Numbered from the stretch's first letter, positions 51,397-61,313 are shown. The stretch: DNA of 64,000 nt from CAYGOC01 sp964351495 (GCA_964351495.1 CAYGOC010000007.1:1-64000); one strand, 5' to 3'. Notes: generated by a model not told the origin, from the sequence alone. A program made the numbers and translations.

Positions 51397-52599
51397 ATGC
51401 TACACAAACTCTCTTTGCAAGATCTCCCTTTAAAAGGGAAGAAGATTTTGATGCGAGTCGACTTTAACGTCCCTTTAAACAAGTCGGGAACAATTGAAGA
51501 TGACTCTCGAATAAAGGCCTCTTTGACTTCTATCGAATATATTATAAAACAAGAAGGTATCGTTATTTTGATGAGCCACTTGGGAAGACCTAAGCATAGA
51601 AAAGATCCTTCTCTTTCTTTGGCTCCTTGTGCAAAAAGACTTTCTGAACTGCTGCAGAAACCTGTTTTTATGGCTACCGACTGCGTAGGAGAAAATGTAG
51701 AAAATCAAGTAAACTCTTTGAAAGAGGGAGATGTTTTATTATTAGAAAACCTCCGTTTTTATGAAGCAGAAGAGCACCCTGAAAAAGATCCTTCTTTTGC
51801 TGAAAAACTCTCTCGTCTTGCAGATATTTACGTAAATGATGCTTTTGCCTCTTCTCACAGAAAACACACCTCCATAACAGAAGTTCCCCAGTTTTTTCCC
51901 GGTCTATCGCTTGCTGGTTTTTTAATGGATAAAGAGCTCGCTTTTCTAACTACTATTGTTCAAAAACCAAAACGCCCTTTTTATGCTATTTTAGGCGGCG
52001 CTAAAGTCTCTACCAAAGTAGGCATCATTATTAATCTCATAGAAAAAATTGATGGCCTCTTTATCGGAGGCGCCATGGCTTACACCTTTTTAAAAGCACA
52101 AGGGGTTCAAGTAGGAAAGTCTCTTTTAGAACAAGAACAAGTAGAAACAGCCAAAGATATTGTAAAAAGATGCCAGGAAAAAGCGGTAAAATTTTGGCTC
52201 CCAGAAGATATTGTAATAGCAGAGAAAATCGAAAGAGAGGCCCCTATAAAAATACAATCCTCTAAAGAAAATATAGCAGAAGATTGGCAAGGGGTGGATA
52301 TAGGGCCTAAAACCCTTTCTTCTTGGAAAGATGCCTTACAAAATGCTGCTATGATTTTTTGGAATGGGCCTGTGGGAATCTTCGAAATAGAAGACTTTTC
52401 CAAAGGAACTAGGGAACTTGCCTCTATTATAGCCTCCCTTTCTGCGACTAAAATTATTGGGGGAGGCGATTCTGTGGCTGCTATCCAAAAATGGCATATG
52501 GCGGATCAATTTACCCATCTGTCTACAGGAGGAGGAGCCTCTTTAGAGTTTATAGAAACAGGCAGCCTTCCGGGGATAGACTGCCTTTCAAATAGGTAG
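51397..52599 (+). CDS. pgk: phosphoglycerate kinase
   Basis: 400 aa glycolytic enzyme, usual length from the ATG at 51397 (upstream starts would lie inside the exonuclease gene). N-terminal substrate loop LMRVDFNVPLN, SHLGRPK, and LLENLRFYEAEE; C-terminal nucleotide site FWNGPVGIFE and GGGDSVAAIQK, with LSTGGGASLEFIE. A substrate-level ATP source even though ATP is also imported from the host through the neighbouring transporter. Confidence 0.96.
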   Translation: MLHKLSLQDLPLKGKKILMRVDFNVPLNKSGTIEDDSRIKASLTSIEYIIKQEGIVILMSHLGRPKHRKDPSLSLAPCAKRLSELLQKPVFMATDCVGENVENQVNSLKEGDVLLLENLRFYEAEEHPEKDPSFAEKLSRLADIYVNDAFASSHRKHTSITEVPQFFPGLSLAGFLMDKELAFLTTIVQKPKRPFYAILGGAKVSTKVGIIINLIEKIDGLFIGGAMAYTFLKAQGVQVGKSLLEQEQVETAKDIVKRCQEKAVKFWLPEDIVIAEKIEREAPIKIQSSKENIAEDWQGVDIGPKTLSSWKDALQNAAMIFWNGPVGIFEIEDFSKGTRELASIIASLSATKIIGGGDSVAAIQKWHMADQFTHLSTGGGASLEFIETGSLPGIDCLSNR

Positions 52600-52776
52600 A
52601 AAAAATTTGAAATAGAAAAACTCGTATTTTAGAATGAGTTTTTATTGTCTTTAATAAGTTTTTACCGGTATAATCCTTGGTAAAGTAGAAGGTATGGCAT
52701 CCGTGATCCACTTCTGGATAGACCCGATTCAAAATCTCCCTTCAGCTTCCCCCCTTTTTTTTATAAATAGGTACTT

Positions 52777-54363
52777 ATGTCGGTAGGCAAGGGTGATAAG
52801 CCTTTTGGAGGGCTCCGCTCTTTAATCTGGCCTATTTACCCTTCTGAGTATAAGAAATTTATACCGATGCTTGCTATATTTTTTCTTATCTCTTTTAACT
52901 ATAATATACTAAGATCCGCCAAAGACACTTTAATCATTACCGCTCCCAAATCGGGGGCAGAAGCGATTCCTTTTTTGAAAGTTTGGGTCATGCTCCCCAT
53001 GGCCTTATTTATGACCTTTGTGTTTACCCGTATTTCGAACCGTTTTTCCAGAGAAAAAGTATTTTATTGGATGATAGGAATTTTTTTAGGATTTTTCTTC
53101 CTTTTCACTGTTCTTTTGTATCCCTTACGAGATTTTTTGCATCCCCATGAGCTAGCCAATACCTTGGAAGGGTTAACTCCAAAGGGGCTTCACGGATTCA
53201 TATCTCTTATTCGAAACTGGGTTTTTACCGCTTTTTATGTAATGGCCGATCTTTGGAGCTCTATCGTTTTTACGGTTTTATTTTGGGGTTTTGCCAATGA
53301 GATAACCAGCGTAAAAGAGGCAAAGCGTTTTTATGCTATTTTTGGGGTGGGAGCTAATGTCTCAGGTATCTTTGCAGGTCAAGTTTCCAAGGCTCTATCT
53401 AACATCTCTTTTAACTCCTTTATCCCCTTTGGGAAAACAGCTTGGGAACAATCTGTCTTATTTTTAAATCTGACCATTCTTGTAGTTGGCTTTTTTATTC
53501 TATTTCTTTTTAGAAAGCTCAATCAAAAAGTAATTAGAAAAAATCTGCTGTTTCAAAACACAACTAAAGTAAAGATGTCGGTTCGAAAGAACTTTGCCTA
53601 CCTTCTCAAATCAAAATATCTTCTTTGCATCGCATTCATTGTTTTAACTTATAATCTTTCCATCAACTTGGTGGAGGTGGTATGGAAAAACCAATTAAAG
53701 ATTTTATACCCTTCCCCTGCTGAGTTCAGCATGTATATGGGGGATGTTATGACTATCATGGGAGTGATAGCTACTTGCACCTCTCTTTTTATCTCTGCTT
53801 TTTTACTACGTAAATTTTCTTGGACAGTTAACGCTTTAATCCCTCCTATTATCATGCTATCTACAGGGCTTTTCTTTTTCGGATTCTTATTGTACAAAGA
53901 TTCTTTTCTAGGAGGCCTTGCTCTTTTTTTAGGGACAACCCCCCTTTTGATGAGTGTCTTTTTTGGAACCTTACAAAACTGCATGACACGGGCTTCCAAA
54001 TACACCCTGTTTGATGCTACTAAAGAGCTTACCTTTATCCCCTTAAGTAGAGAAAGCAGGTTAAAGGGAAAAGCGGCCATAGATGGAGTAGGATCCAGAA
54101 TCGGAAAGTCAGGTGGCTCTATGATTCACCAAACTTTGTTGATTTTATTTTCTACCATATCGGCAGCAACTCCTATTATAGCGGGCATATTTTTAGTAGT
54201 TGTGGGAGTTTGGATTCTCTCTGTTATCTCCTTAGGAAAACGGTTTTTGTCTCTTACCTCTCTTCCGGAACCTTCAGAAGACCCTTCTGTAAAAGAATCT
54301 TTTACCCCTACTTTTACAGAAGAAGAGCAAAAACAGGAAGCTCTCAGCTCTACCTCTTCTTAA
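52777..54363 (+). CDS. NTT-family nucleotide transporter (ADP/ATP translocase type)
   Basis: 528 aa polytopic TLC-family protein (family proteins have about 12 helices). Diagnostic stretches are RSAKDTLIITAPKSGAEAIPF, LRDFLHP, FWGFANEITSVKEAKRFYA and FDATKELTFIPLSRESRLKGKAAIDG. These carriers exchange host ATP for bacterial ADP or import NTPs with protons. The sequence resembles Npt1, while the position beside pgsA/sppA/polA is that of npt2 in C. trachomatis, so the transport mode cannot be assigned. Ser/Thr/Glu-rich C-terminal tail. Confidence 0.93.
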   Translation: MSVGKGDKPFGGLRSLIWPIYPSEYKKFIPMLAIFFLISFNYNILRSAKDTLIITAPKSGAEAIPFLKVWVMLPMALFMTFVFTRISNRFSREKVFYWMIGIFLGFFFLFTVLLYPLRDFLHPHELANTLEGLTPKGLHGFISLIRNWVFTAFYVMADLWSSIVFTVLFWGFANEITSVKEAKRFYAIFGVGANVSGIFAGQVSKALSNISFNSFIPFGKTAWEQSVLFLNLTILVVGFFILFLFRKLNQKVIRKNLLFQNTTKVKMSVRKNFAYLLKSKYLLCIAFIVLTYNLSINLVEVVWKNQLKILYPSPAEFSMYMGDVMTIMGVIATCTSLFISAFLLRKFSWTVNALIPPIIMLSTGLFFFGFLLYKDSFLGGLALFLGTTPLLMSVFFGTLQNCMTRASKYTLFDATKELTFIPLSRESRLKGKAAIDGVGSRIGKSGGSMIHQTLLILFSTISAATPIIAGIFLVVVGVWILSVISLGKRFLSLTSLPEPSEDPSVKESFTPTFTEEEQKQEALSSTSS

Positions 54364-54440
54364 AAAGCGCTATTTTTTGTCTTTTAAGAGAAGAAAAGGT
54401 ACAATAAAAGGTAGGAATCTCCCAACCTTTTTAAAAAATT

Positions 54441-55130
54441 ATGGAAACTTTATTAGAGTGGATACAAAGTAACGCTCACAATGCTCACTGGCTATTTTTT
54501 GGCGCTTTGATGCTGGCTGGGCTAAATTTTCCCATCAGCGAAGATTTGATGATTATATCGGGAGCCTTGCTCTCAGCAACAGTGATCCCTGAAAATACCT
54601 ACTTGATTTTCCTATTTCTGTTTTTAGGCTGCTACCTTTCAGATTGGGTCTCTTACTGGATAGGAAGAACCTTGGGGAGAAAATTATGGAATATTCGTTG
54701 GTTTGCTAAAACCATCAAAATCAAAAGGCTTGAGCAGACACAAAAGTTTTACGAAAAATATGGATTTTGGACCCTTTTGGGGGGTAGATTTATCCCCTTT
54801 GGAGTAAGAAACTGTCTTTTTTTAACAGCAGGCATGGGAAAGATGCCTTTTTCTCGCTTCCTTATAAGTGATGGAATTGCTTGTATTCTTTCTAATAGCG
54901 TTTTGTTTTCTATTGCCTATACTTTGGGAAAGAATTATTCCTCTCTTCTTTTCTGGCTGAAGAGAGTAAATATTTTTCTTTTTCTTTCCTTTGTTGTGAC
55001 GATAATTGGGATCATTTGGTATAAGAGAAGAAAAAAGAGCCAAAACCATCTGAGCTCTTCCGAGCGGAAAGCTACAAGCAATCCTTCAGAAGAAAGCTTG
55101 GATTCTAAAGGCAACAACACAGGTTCATGA
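54441..55130 (+). CDS. DedA-family (VTT domain) membrane protein
   Basis: 229 aa. Family features: FPISEDLMIISGALL re-entrant segment, GCYLSDWVSYWIGR, and FGGRFIPFGVRN-like motif (here LGGRFIPFGVRNCLF) with the conserved Gly-Arg-Phe-x-Pro. Several hydrophobic helices and a basic Ser-rich tail. DedA proteins affect lipid flipping and membrane potential; some carry undecaprenyl phosphate. Overlaps pgsA by four bases (ATGA). Confidence 0.86.
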   Translation: METLLEWIQSNAHNAHWLFFGALMLAGLNFPISEDLMIISGALLSATVIPENTYLIFLFLFLGCYLSDWVSYWIGRTLGRKLWNIRWFAKTIKIKRLEQTQKFYEKYGFWTLLGGRFIPFGVRNCLFLTAGMGKMPFSRFLISDGIACILSNSVLFSIAYTLGKNYSSLLFWLKRVNIFLFLSFVVTIIGIIWYKRRKKSQNHLSSSERKATSNPSEESLDSKGNNTGS

Positions 55131-55636
55131 TCACTTTATCGAATAGTCTTTCTTTTTTAAGGGCTCCCCTGGCATTTTTATTTTTATCAGAAAGCAGTTT
55201 TCTACGAATGCTCGCGGTTTTTTTAGCCATGCTAACCGATAGCATCGATGGCTATATAGCTAGAAAGTACCGCTCTACTTCTCGATTTGGGGCCATACTG
55301 GATCCTGCTATGGATAAGTTTTTCGTCTACTTTGTTTTGAGTTTCCTTTGGATGGAACAAAAGATCTATCTATGGCAAGTTTTTGCTATGGTTTCTCGCG
55401 ATTTTTTCTTAAGCCTTTTTGGGCTATATCTTCTTCTTTTTAAAAGAGGAAAGCGTTTTGAAATTACTCCCGTTCGCTTTGGCAAGGCCACGACTGCTTT
55501 ACAGTTTCTTGTTTTGATAGGACTTAGTTTTAGCTACTCGTTTTCTTGGCATCTCTACGCTACCTTTATCCTTTTGGGAGCTATGGCCTTTGTTGAGCTT
55601 TTTCAAATAGAAACAAAAAAAGAAGCACAGTCATAA
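55127..55636 (+). CDS. pgsA: CDP-alcohol phosphatidyltransferase (PgsA-like)
   Basis: 169 aa integral membrane enzyme. The signature D-x2-D-G-x2-A-R-x8-G-x3-D-x3-D is complete (D38, D41-G42, A45-R46, G55, D59, D63). It most likely makes phosphatidylglycerol phosphate from CDP-diacylglycerol and glycerol 3-phosphate; the short length and operon position match a chlamydial pgsA copy. ATG overlaps the dedA stop. Confidence 0.9.
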   Translation: MITLSNSLSFLRAPLAFLFLSESSFLRMLAVFLAMLTDSIDGYIARKYRSTSRFGAILDPAMDKFFVYFVLSFLWMEQKIYLWQVFAMVSRDFFLSLFGLYLLLFKRGKRFEITPVRFGKATTALQFLVLIGLSFSYSFSWHLYATFILLGAMAFVELFQIETKKEAQS

Positions 55637-55669
55637 TAAAAATAACCCTTCTTCTTAAGGAGATTTTAC

Positions 55670-56704
55670 ATGGAACCTAAAAAAGAGAGTATTTTCAAAT
55701 CTAGTATACGAACTTTTTTTAAAACATTTGCGGCCATTTTAGGCCTTTTTATAGCTATAATCCCTTTTATGATTCTTTCTTCTGTAGGGAATAAAGCTCT
55801 GTATTTACAGCCCAAAACCTCTTTAAATATCCTTCCGGATTTACAAGGAAATAAACACTTTTCCATTTCTAGTCCTGCCATTTTACAAATTCCTATTCAT
55901 GGTGTCATAGGCTCAGATGATTTAAATAGCGAAACTATCGAAATGCAGTTAGTAGACTCTAAAAACAACCACCTACTGCAAAACCCTATAAAAGGAGTTT
56001 TGTTACATATTAACTCACCGGGGGGAGGAGTTACTGATTGCGACACTATATACCAACTTATAAATCGGTATAAAAAGCAGTATAAAGTTCCCGTTTATGC
56101 TTATGTAAATGGTCTTTGCGCCTCTGCTGCTATGTATATTGCTTGTTCTACAGACAAGATTTACAGCAGCCCTCCTAGTATCATCGGCTCTGTGGGAGTT
56201 TTAATGGGACCCTTTTTTAATGTAAAAGAAGCTTTAACTAGATGGGGCGTTCAAACAAAAACACTGACGGAAGGAAAAAACAAAGATATGATGAGCCCTT
56301 TTAGGGAGTGGAAAGAAACAGAGAGCGAGTCTTTGAAAAAAGCGATGTCTTTTCTCTATAACCGCTTTGTCCAAATAGTTTCTTCTGCAAGACCTAAACT
56401 GACTCCCTCTATTTTAAAAGATCAGTTAGGAGCCAATATTTTTGACTCAGAAGAAGCGGAAAAATTAGGCTTTGTGGATGTAGGAAATGCTTCTTATGAA
56501 GAAGCTCTTTTAGCCCTTTTAAAAGAGGCAAATATCGACCCTAACTCCTCTTATCAAATAATAGAACTTATGCCAAAGCATTCCTGGCTTAAAGACTTCA
56601 TTCGCTCCTCTCCTATTTTTACCGGAAAGATAACCCACCAAATTGGGGCACATGAAATTCAAGATCCCTTTTTGTATCTTTACGATCCGAGCCGTTTTCT
56701 ATGA
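55670..56704 (+). CDS. sppA: signal peptide peptidase, S49 family (SppA/SohB)
   Basis: 344 aa. A signal anchor (about residues 17-40) precedes the protease domain. INSPGGGVTDCD forms the oxyanion region, GLCASAAMY carries the nucleophile S152, and EGKNKDMMSPF carries the general-base Lys (203 or 205), a Ser-Lys dyad of the short SppA class. It degrades leftover signal peptides in the membrane. AAGGAG before the ATG. The stop overlaps the polA ATG (ATGA). Confidence 0.93.
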   Translation: MEPKKESIFKSSIRTFFKTFAAILGLFIAIIPFMILSSVGNKALYLQPKTSLNILPDLQGNKHFSISSPAILQIPIHGVIGSDDLNSETIEMQLVDSKNNHLLQNPIKGVLLHINSPGGGVTDCDTIYQLINRYKKQYKVPVYAYVNGLCASAAMYIACSTDKIYSSPPSIIGSVGVLMGPFFNVKEALTRWGVQTKTLTEGKNKDMMSPFREWKETESESLKKAMSFLYNRFVQIVSSARPKLTPSILKDQLGANIFDSEEAEKLGFVDVGNASYEEALLALLKEANIDPNSSYQIIELMPKHSWLKDFIRSSPIFTGKITHQIGAHEIQDPFLYLYDPSRFL

Positions 56705-59343
56705 ATGAGATCTATATAGTAGATGCGGTAAATTTTCTATTTCGCTCTTACTATGCGATTGCTCCTATGAAAAACAAGGAGGGAGAATCTACTTCCGCTC
56801 TTTATGGATTTATCCGTTCTATGCAAAAAATCCTCCAAGAGTTTAATCCGGAGTACTTGGTTGCGGTATTTGATGGACCTGATAACGCCAAAACAAGAAG
56901 AGCTTTATATCCAGAATATAAGAAAAATCGAAAAGAGGCTCCTCAAGATCTGTATACTCAAATAGAGTGGGCCTTGAACTTTTGCCGTATCTTTGGCATT
57001 CCTTCTATTTGTGTAGAAGGGGTAGAAGCAGACGATACCATGGCTTCTATTGCTATATGGGCCCAAGAGCAAAAAAGTAAGGTTTTCTTATGTACTAGCG
57101 ACAAAGATCTCTTTCAACTTGTCTCTGAAAATATCTTCGTCTTAAATGCCCATAAGCAAAACGAGCTTTTTGATACAGAAAAGGTGCATCAGTTTTTTGG
57201 AGTATACCCTTCTCAGATGTTAGATTTTTTATCTATCATGGGGGATGCTTCAGATAATATCCCCGGAATTTCCGGCTTTGGGCCTAAAACGGCTTCTTCC
57301 CTTTTGCAAGAGTTTGGTTCTTTGGAAAAGATTTTTGACAACTTAGACAAAATTAAAGGAAAAAAAAGAGAGACATTAGAAAAAGAAAAGAAACAGGCTT
57401 TTTTAAGTAAAAAGCTAGCTACGCTTGACCTTTCTGTTCCTATTTCTAAAGAGATCCGGTCGTATAAAATACAAGCGCCTGCAACCTCAGAGCTTACTGA
57501 GTTTTACAGGAAAATGGGATTTTTCTCCCTTTTAAAAGAACCTCCTAAAAAAGCGGTAAACACGGCGGAATATATCTTGATACAAGACCTTTCCTCTTTA
57601 AAAGACTTTTTAGCCGTTTTCCAAAAGCAAACAGAAGTTGCTTTTGATACAGAAACAACGAGTTTAGATCCTCTTGAGGCAAAACTGGTAGGTATGGGAT
57701 TTTCTTTTGAAACAGGAAAAGCCTACTACATTCCCTGTATGGGCCCTTTTCCTTTAGAAGAGCTTTTATCAAAGATAAAACCCTTCTTTGAAAACCCCTC
57801 TATTCGTTTTATAGGACATAACTTAAAGTATGATTTACAAGTCATGCAAAATTACGACATTTCTATAAAAACCATCTATTTTGACACCCTTTTAGCCTCT
57901 TATGTGTTATCTCCTGAGCAAAGAAGGCATAATTTAGATCTTTTAACCTTAGAGCATTTTCACCATCAAAAGATTGCTACCAAAACTCTTTTGGGAGAAG
58001 GAAAAAAGCAAATTGGCATGGAAGAGGTTCCTTTAGAAAAAGTAGCTGAATATTGCTGTGAAGATGTTGATTTTACTCTGCAATTAAAAACCTTTTTCTC
58101 TACAAAATTGGAAGAAAAAAAATTAGACTCTCTCTTTTTTGATGTAGAAATGCCTCTTCTTCCGGTTCTTGCAAAGATGGAGCGAAGGGGAATTTTTTTA
58201 AATGTTTCCAAGCTAGAAACAATGCGTCTTTTCTTAGAGGAAAAAATTGCTTCTTTGGAGGAGAAAATCTATGAAGAGGCTGGATTAAAGTTTAATTTAA
58301 ACTCCCCCAAGCAGTTAAGTGAAGTTTTATTTCAAAGGCTTGGACTAAAAAATCCGGGCAGAAAAAAAACAGAATATTCTACCGGAGCTAAAGTTTTAGA
58401 GATGTTATCAGAAGAGCATGTAGTAGCTTCTCAAATTTTAGAATATAGAGGTCTTGAAAAACTTCGTTCTACTTATGTAAATGGCCTTATAAAACAGATC
58501 AATCCCAAAACAAAAAGAATTCATCCTACCTTTAGTCAATCTACCGCTGCAACGGGAAGGCTTTCTTGCCAAGATCCAAATCTGCAAAATATTCCCATAA
58601 GAACAAAAGAAGGAAGAAGAATTAGAGAAGGTTTTGAACCGCAAAAAAAGGGCTGGGTTTTTCTTTCTGCTGACTACTCTCAAATTGAACTACGCCTTTT
58701 GGCTCATTTCAGTGAAGATCCTTCTTTAGTAGAAGCTTTTAAAAAAGGAGAAGATATTCATGCTTCTACGGCTTCTTCTCTTTTTCAAGTTCCTGTATCT
58801 GAAGTTACAAAAGAGATGCGCCATCAAGCAAAAGCAGTCAATTTTGGTATTTTATATGGACAAGGTCCTTTTGGCCTTTCTGAAGAACTCCGCATTTCTG
58901 TAAAAGAAGCTTCCCTTTTTATCCAAAAATATAAAATGCAATATCCGAAAGTACAAGAATATCTGCAAATTTGTGTAGAAGGAGCTCGAAAGACAGGGGT
59001 TACCTACACTTTGATAGGAAGGCAAAGGCCTATTTTAGAAATCAACAGTAAAAATCCCCATTTAAAACAAGCCGCTGAAAGACTTGCTGTAAACACGCCT
59101 CTTCAAGGAAGTTCTGCTGATATTATCAAACTTTGTATGATTGAAATTGAAAAAGAGGTTGCCAAAGAGAAAAAACAAGGCTTTATGATTTTACAAGTGC
59201 ATGACGAATTAATTTTTGAAATTCCGGAAGAAGAGACCTCTTATTTTGAGAAAATGGTTAAGAAAAAAATGGAAACCATTGTTTCTTTGAAGGTTCCTTT
59301 AACAGTGAATCTCTCCGTTGGCAAAAATTGGGGAGAATGCTAA
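56701..59343 (+). CDS. polA: DNA polymerase I
   Basis: 880 aa with all three domains. N-terminal 5' nuclease (VDAVNFLFRSYYA, CTSDKDLFQL, GDASDNIPGISGFGPKTA). A 3'-5' exonuclease that looks active: AFDTETTSLDP has the Asp-Glu pair, GHNLKYDLQ the second Asp, YCCEDVDFT the third with its Tyr. Polymerase motifs SADYSQIELRLLAHF, RHQAKAVNFGILYG and LQVHDELIFEI. Used in repair and primer removal. Coupled to sppA upstream and overlapping coaE downstream. Confidence 0.96.
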   Translation: MNEIYIVDAVNFLFRSYYAIAPMKNKEGESTSALYGFIRSMQKILQEFNPEYLVAVFDGPDNAKTRRALYPEYKKNRKEAPQDLYTQIEWALNFCRIFGIPSICVEGVEADDTMASIAIWAQEQKSKVFLCTSDKDLFQLVSENIFVLNAHKQNELFDTEKVHQFFGVYPSQMLDFLSIMGDASDNIPGISGFGPKTASSLLQEFGSLEKIFDNLDKIKGKKRETLEKEKKQAFLSKKLATLDLSVPISKEIRSYKIQAPATSELTEFYRKMGFFSLLKEPPKKAVNTAEYILIQDLSSLKDFLAVFQKQTEVAFDTETTSLDPLEAKLVGMGFSFETGKAYYIPCMGPFPLEELLSKIKPFFENPSIRFIGHNLKYDLQVMQNYDISIKTIYFDTLLASYVLSPEQRRHNLDLLTLEHFHHQKIATKTLLGEGKKQIGMEEVPLEKVAEYCCEDVDFTLQLKTFFSTKLEEKKLDSLFFDVEMPLLPVLAKMERRGIFLNVSKLETMRLFLEEKIASLEEKIYEEAGLKFNLNSPKQLSEVLFQRLGLKNPGRKKTEYSTGAKVLEMLSEEHVVASQILEYRGLEKLRSTYVNGLIKQINPKTKRIHPTFSQSTAATGRLSCQDPNLQNIPIRTKEGRRIREGFEPQKKGWVFLSADYSQIELRLLAHFSEDPSLVEAFKKGEDIHASTASSLFQVPVSEVTKEMRHQAKAVNFGILYGQGPFGLSEELRISVKEASLFIQKYKMQYPKVQEYLQICVEGARKTGVTYTLIGRQRPILEINSKNPHLKQAAERLAVNTPLQGSSADIIKLCMIEIEKEVAKEKKQGFMILQVHDELIFEIPEEETSYFEKMVKKKMETIVSLKVPLTVNLSVGKNWGEC

Positions 59344-59804
59344 AGTTGAAGAAAATTGCTGTAACGGGCGGCGTTTCTTGTGGTAAGTCCACTGTTTGTC
59401 TTTTGTTAAAAAAGCTGGGTGCTTACTACGTTTCTACCGATGAGATTGTTCATACACTGCTTATTCCTAGTACAACTCTCGGAAACCAGTTGGTCCAGCT
59501 TTTAGGAAAAGAGATTTTGTTAAAGGGCTCTTTTTCTCGAGACCGAATAGCGGAGAAAGTGTTTGAAAATCCAGAGCTTTTACGAAAACTAGAGGCATTG
59601 ATTCATCCTCCTGTTTTACAGGAAATAAAAAAGCTCTATGAAAAAGCGGAAAAGGAAAGAAAATATCCTCTATTTGTAGTAGAAATCCCTCTTCTTTATG
59701 AAATTGGTGAGGAAAAGTCTTACGACTTTGTTATTTTAGTAACGTGCCAAGAAGAGGTTAAAAAAAAGAGAAGTAGATCTATTCTAAAAATTAAGGAAAC
59801 TTAG
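59337..59804 (+). CDS. coaE: dephospho-CoA kinase, truncated by an in-frame amber codon
   Basis: 155 aa from ATG 59337, overlapping the polA stop. The P-loop TGGVSCGKSTV and EIPLLYEIGEE (the dephospho-CoA-site region) are normal. The frame stops at TAG 59802-59804 after LKIKET, while the same frame continues open for 38 codons to TAA 59919-59921 with a sequence that looks like the CoaE C-terminus. The full reading would be about 194 aa, the normal family length. So this is a recent nonsense mutation, a sequence error or a readthrough site. Confidence 0.85.
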   Translation: MLKLKKIAVTGGVSCGKSTVCLLLKKLGAYYVSTDEIVHTLLIPSTTLGNQLVQLLGKEILLKGSFSRDRIAEKVFENPELLRKLEALIHPPVLQEIKKLYEKAEKERKYPLFVVEIPLLYEIGEEKSYDFVILVTCQEEVKKKRSRSILKIKET

Positions 59805-59921
59805 AAAAGAACCCTTTCCAGCTTAGAAAAAGAAAAAAAAGCAGACTTTATTCTAAAAAACGATACCGGAATAGAGGATCTGACAAAACAGGTACAAAAA
59901 ATCTATCAACAACTAACTTAA
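59805..59921 (+). pseudogene. coaE: stranded C-terminal part of coaE after the amber codon
   Basis: Same frame as coaE, directly after TAG. It encodes 38 residues including LEKEKKADFILKNDTGIED, matching the family pattern K-x3-AD-x-(V/I)-I-x-N-(D/N)-G followed by a helix. No start codon or ribosome-binding site of its own. The open frame and family match show it was coding until recently, or still is by readthrough. Confidence 0.75.
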
Positions 59922-59947
59922 ACTTTTATAGAAGGAGTTTTTCTTTC

Positions 59948-61258
59948 ATGAGCCAGGAAGAAAATCAAGCACACAAAAATACCGCTACAGCTGAAAAAGT
60001 CCAAATTACCAAAATTTCAGAACTACAAAGGATGTCGATTGATCAACTGCATGAGTATGCAAAGTCGCTTGATATCAAACATGCAGGTTCCTTAACCAGG
60101 TCTCAGCTTGTTTTTGAGGTAGTAAAAACCATTTCAGAAAGACCTAATGAAGTTCTTTATGGAGAAGGCGTCCTGGAAGTACTTCCTGATGGCTTCGGAT
60201 TTTTACGATCCCCCAACTATAACTATCTTCCTTCTGCTGAAGATATTTATGTATCTCCCGCTCAGATTCGTAGATTTGAGCTTAGAAAGGGAGATACTTT
60301 GTATGGATCTATCCGACCTCCTAAAGATAAAGAAAAATATTTTGCTCTTCTAAAGGTAGAAAAGATCAATCAAAAAACTCCGGAACAGATGAAAAACCGG
60401 ATTTTATTTGAGAATTTGACTCCCCTCTATCCCAATGAAAGACTCATCATGGAAACAACAAAAGATAAGCTTGCAACAAGAGTACTTGACCTAGCAGCTC
60501 CTATTGGCAAAGGGCAAAGAGCGATGATTGTAGCTCCTCCTAAAACAGGAAAAACGGTCTTACTCCAGAATATTGCCAATGCGATCGAGACAAACAATCC
60601 TGAAGTCTACCTTATCGTACTTCTAATTGATGAAAGACCTGAAGAAGTCACCGACATGATACGTACGGTTAAAGGGGAAGTGGTCTCTTCTACCTTTGAC
60701 GAGCCCCCTGAAAGGCACGTACAAATCGCAGAAATGGTGATTGAAAAATCTAGAAGAATGGTTGAGTCGGGTCACGATGTAGTTATTCTCTTAGACTCTT
60801 TAACAAGGCTAGCTAGAGCCTACAATACAGTTCAACCCCACTCCGGAAAAATCCTTACAGGGGGAGTAGATGCCAATGCTCTACACAAACCAAAAAGGTT
60901 TTTTGGAGCGGCTAGAAATATTGAGCATGGCGGTTCTTTAACTATCATAGCTACGGCGATGGTAGATACAGGTTCCCGTATGGACGATGTAATCTTTGAA
61001 GAGTTCAAAGGAACGGGAAATATGGAACTAGCTCTTTGTAGAAACTTAGCAGATAGAAGAGTTTTTCCTTCTATTGATCCTGTAAAAAGCGGTACTAGAA
61101 AAGAAGATCTTCTCTACCATCCTTCTGAGCTTGAAAAGATCTTTTTACTGAGAAGGCACTTAGCAGATCTTACTCCGTTAGATGCTATGAACCTTTTACT
61201 TTCTAGGTTAAAAAAGACAAACAGTAATGCAGAGTTTCTTCTTTCTATGAAAGAATAA
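59948..61258 (+). CDS. rho: transcription termination factor Rho
   Basis: 436 aa hexameric RNA helicase. N-terminal Rho-N domain, the RNA-binding cold-shock-like domain with GVLEVLPDGFGFLRSP, then the ATPase core with APPKTGKTVLLQ (Walker A), LLIDERPEEVTDM, VVILLDSLTRLARAYN and GGVDANALHKPKRFFGAARN. AAGGAG ten bases before the ATG. It follows coaE as in C. trachomatis. Confidence 0.97.
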   Translation: MSQEENQAHKNTATAEKVQITKISELQRMSIDQLHEYAKSLDIKHAGSLTRSQLVFEVVKTISERPNEVLYGEGVLEVLPDGFGFLRSPNYNYLPSAEDIYVSPAQIRRFELRKGDTLYGSIRPPKDKEKYFALLKVEKINQKTPEQMKNRILFENLTPLYPNERLIMETTKDKLATRVLDLAAPIGKGQRAMIVAPPKTGKTVLLQNIANAIETNNPEVYLIVLLIDERPEEVTDMIRTVKGEVVSSTFDEPPERHVQIAEMVIEKSRRMVESGHDVVILLDSLTRLARAYNTVQPHSGKILTGGVDANALHKPKRFFGAARNIEHGGSLTIIATAMVDTGSRMDDVIFEEFKGTGNMELALCRNLADRRVFPSIDPVKSGTRKEDLLYHPSELEKIFLLRRHLADLTPLDAMNLLLSRLKKTNSNAEFLLSMKE

Positions 61259-61313
61259 ACTTCTCAGGAAATCTTTTTTTGCATAAAACAAAAAAAGAGG
61301 AATAAGGTTACAC

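Noticed and set aside
52777..54363. Assigning the nucleotide carrier as Npt1 or Npt2
   Set aside because: Sequence resembles Npt1 but position resembles npt2; transport mode cannot be read from sequence.
59337..59921. Reassignment of TAG to a sense codon throughout the genome
   Set aside because: Other well-supported genes, such as pgk and the DedA-upstream region genes, end in ordinary stops including TAG, so the coaE case is local.
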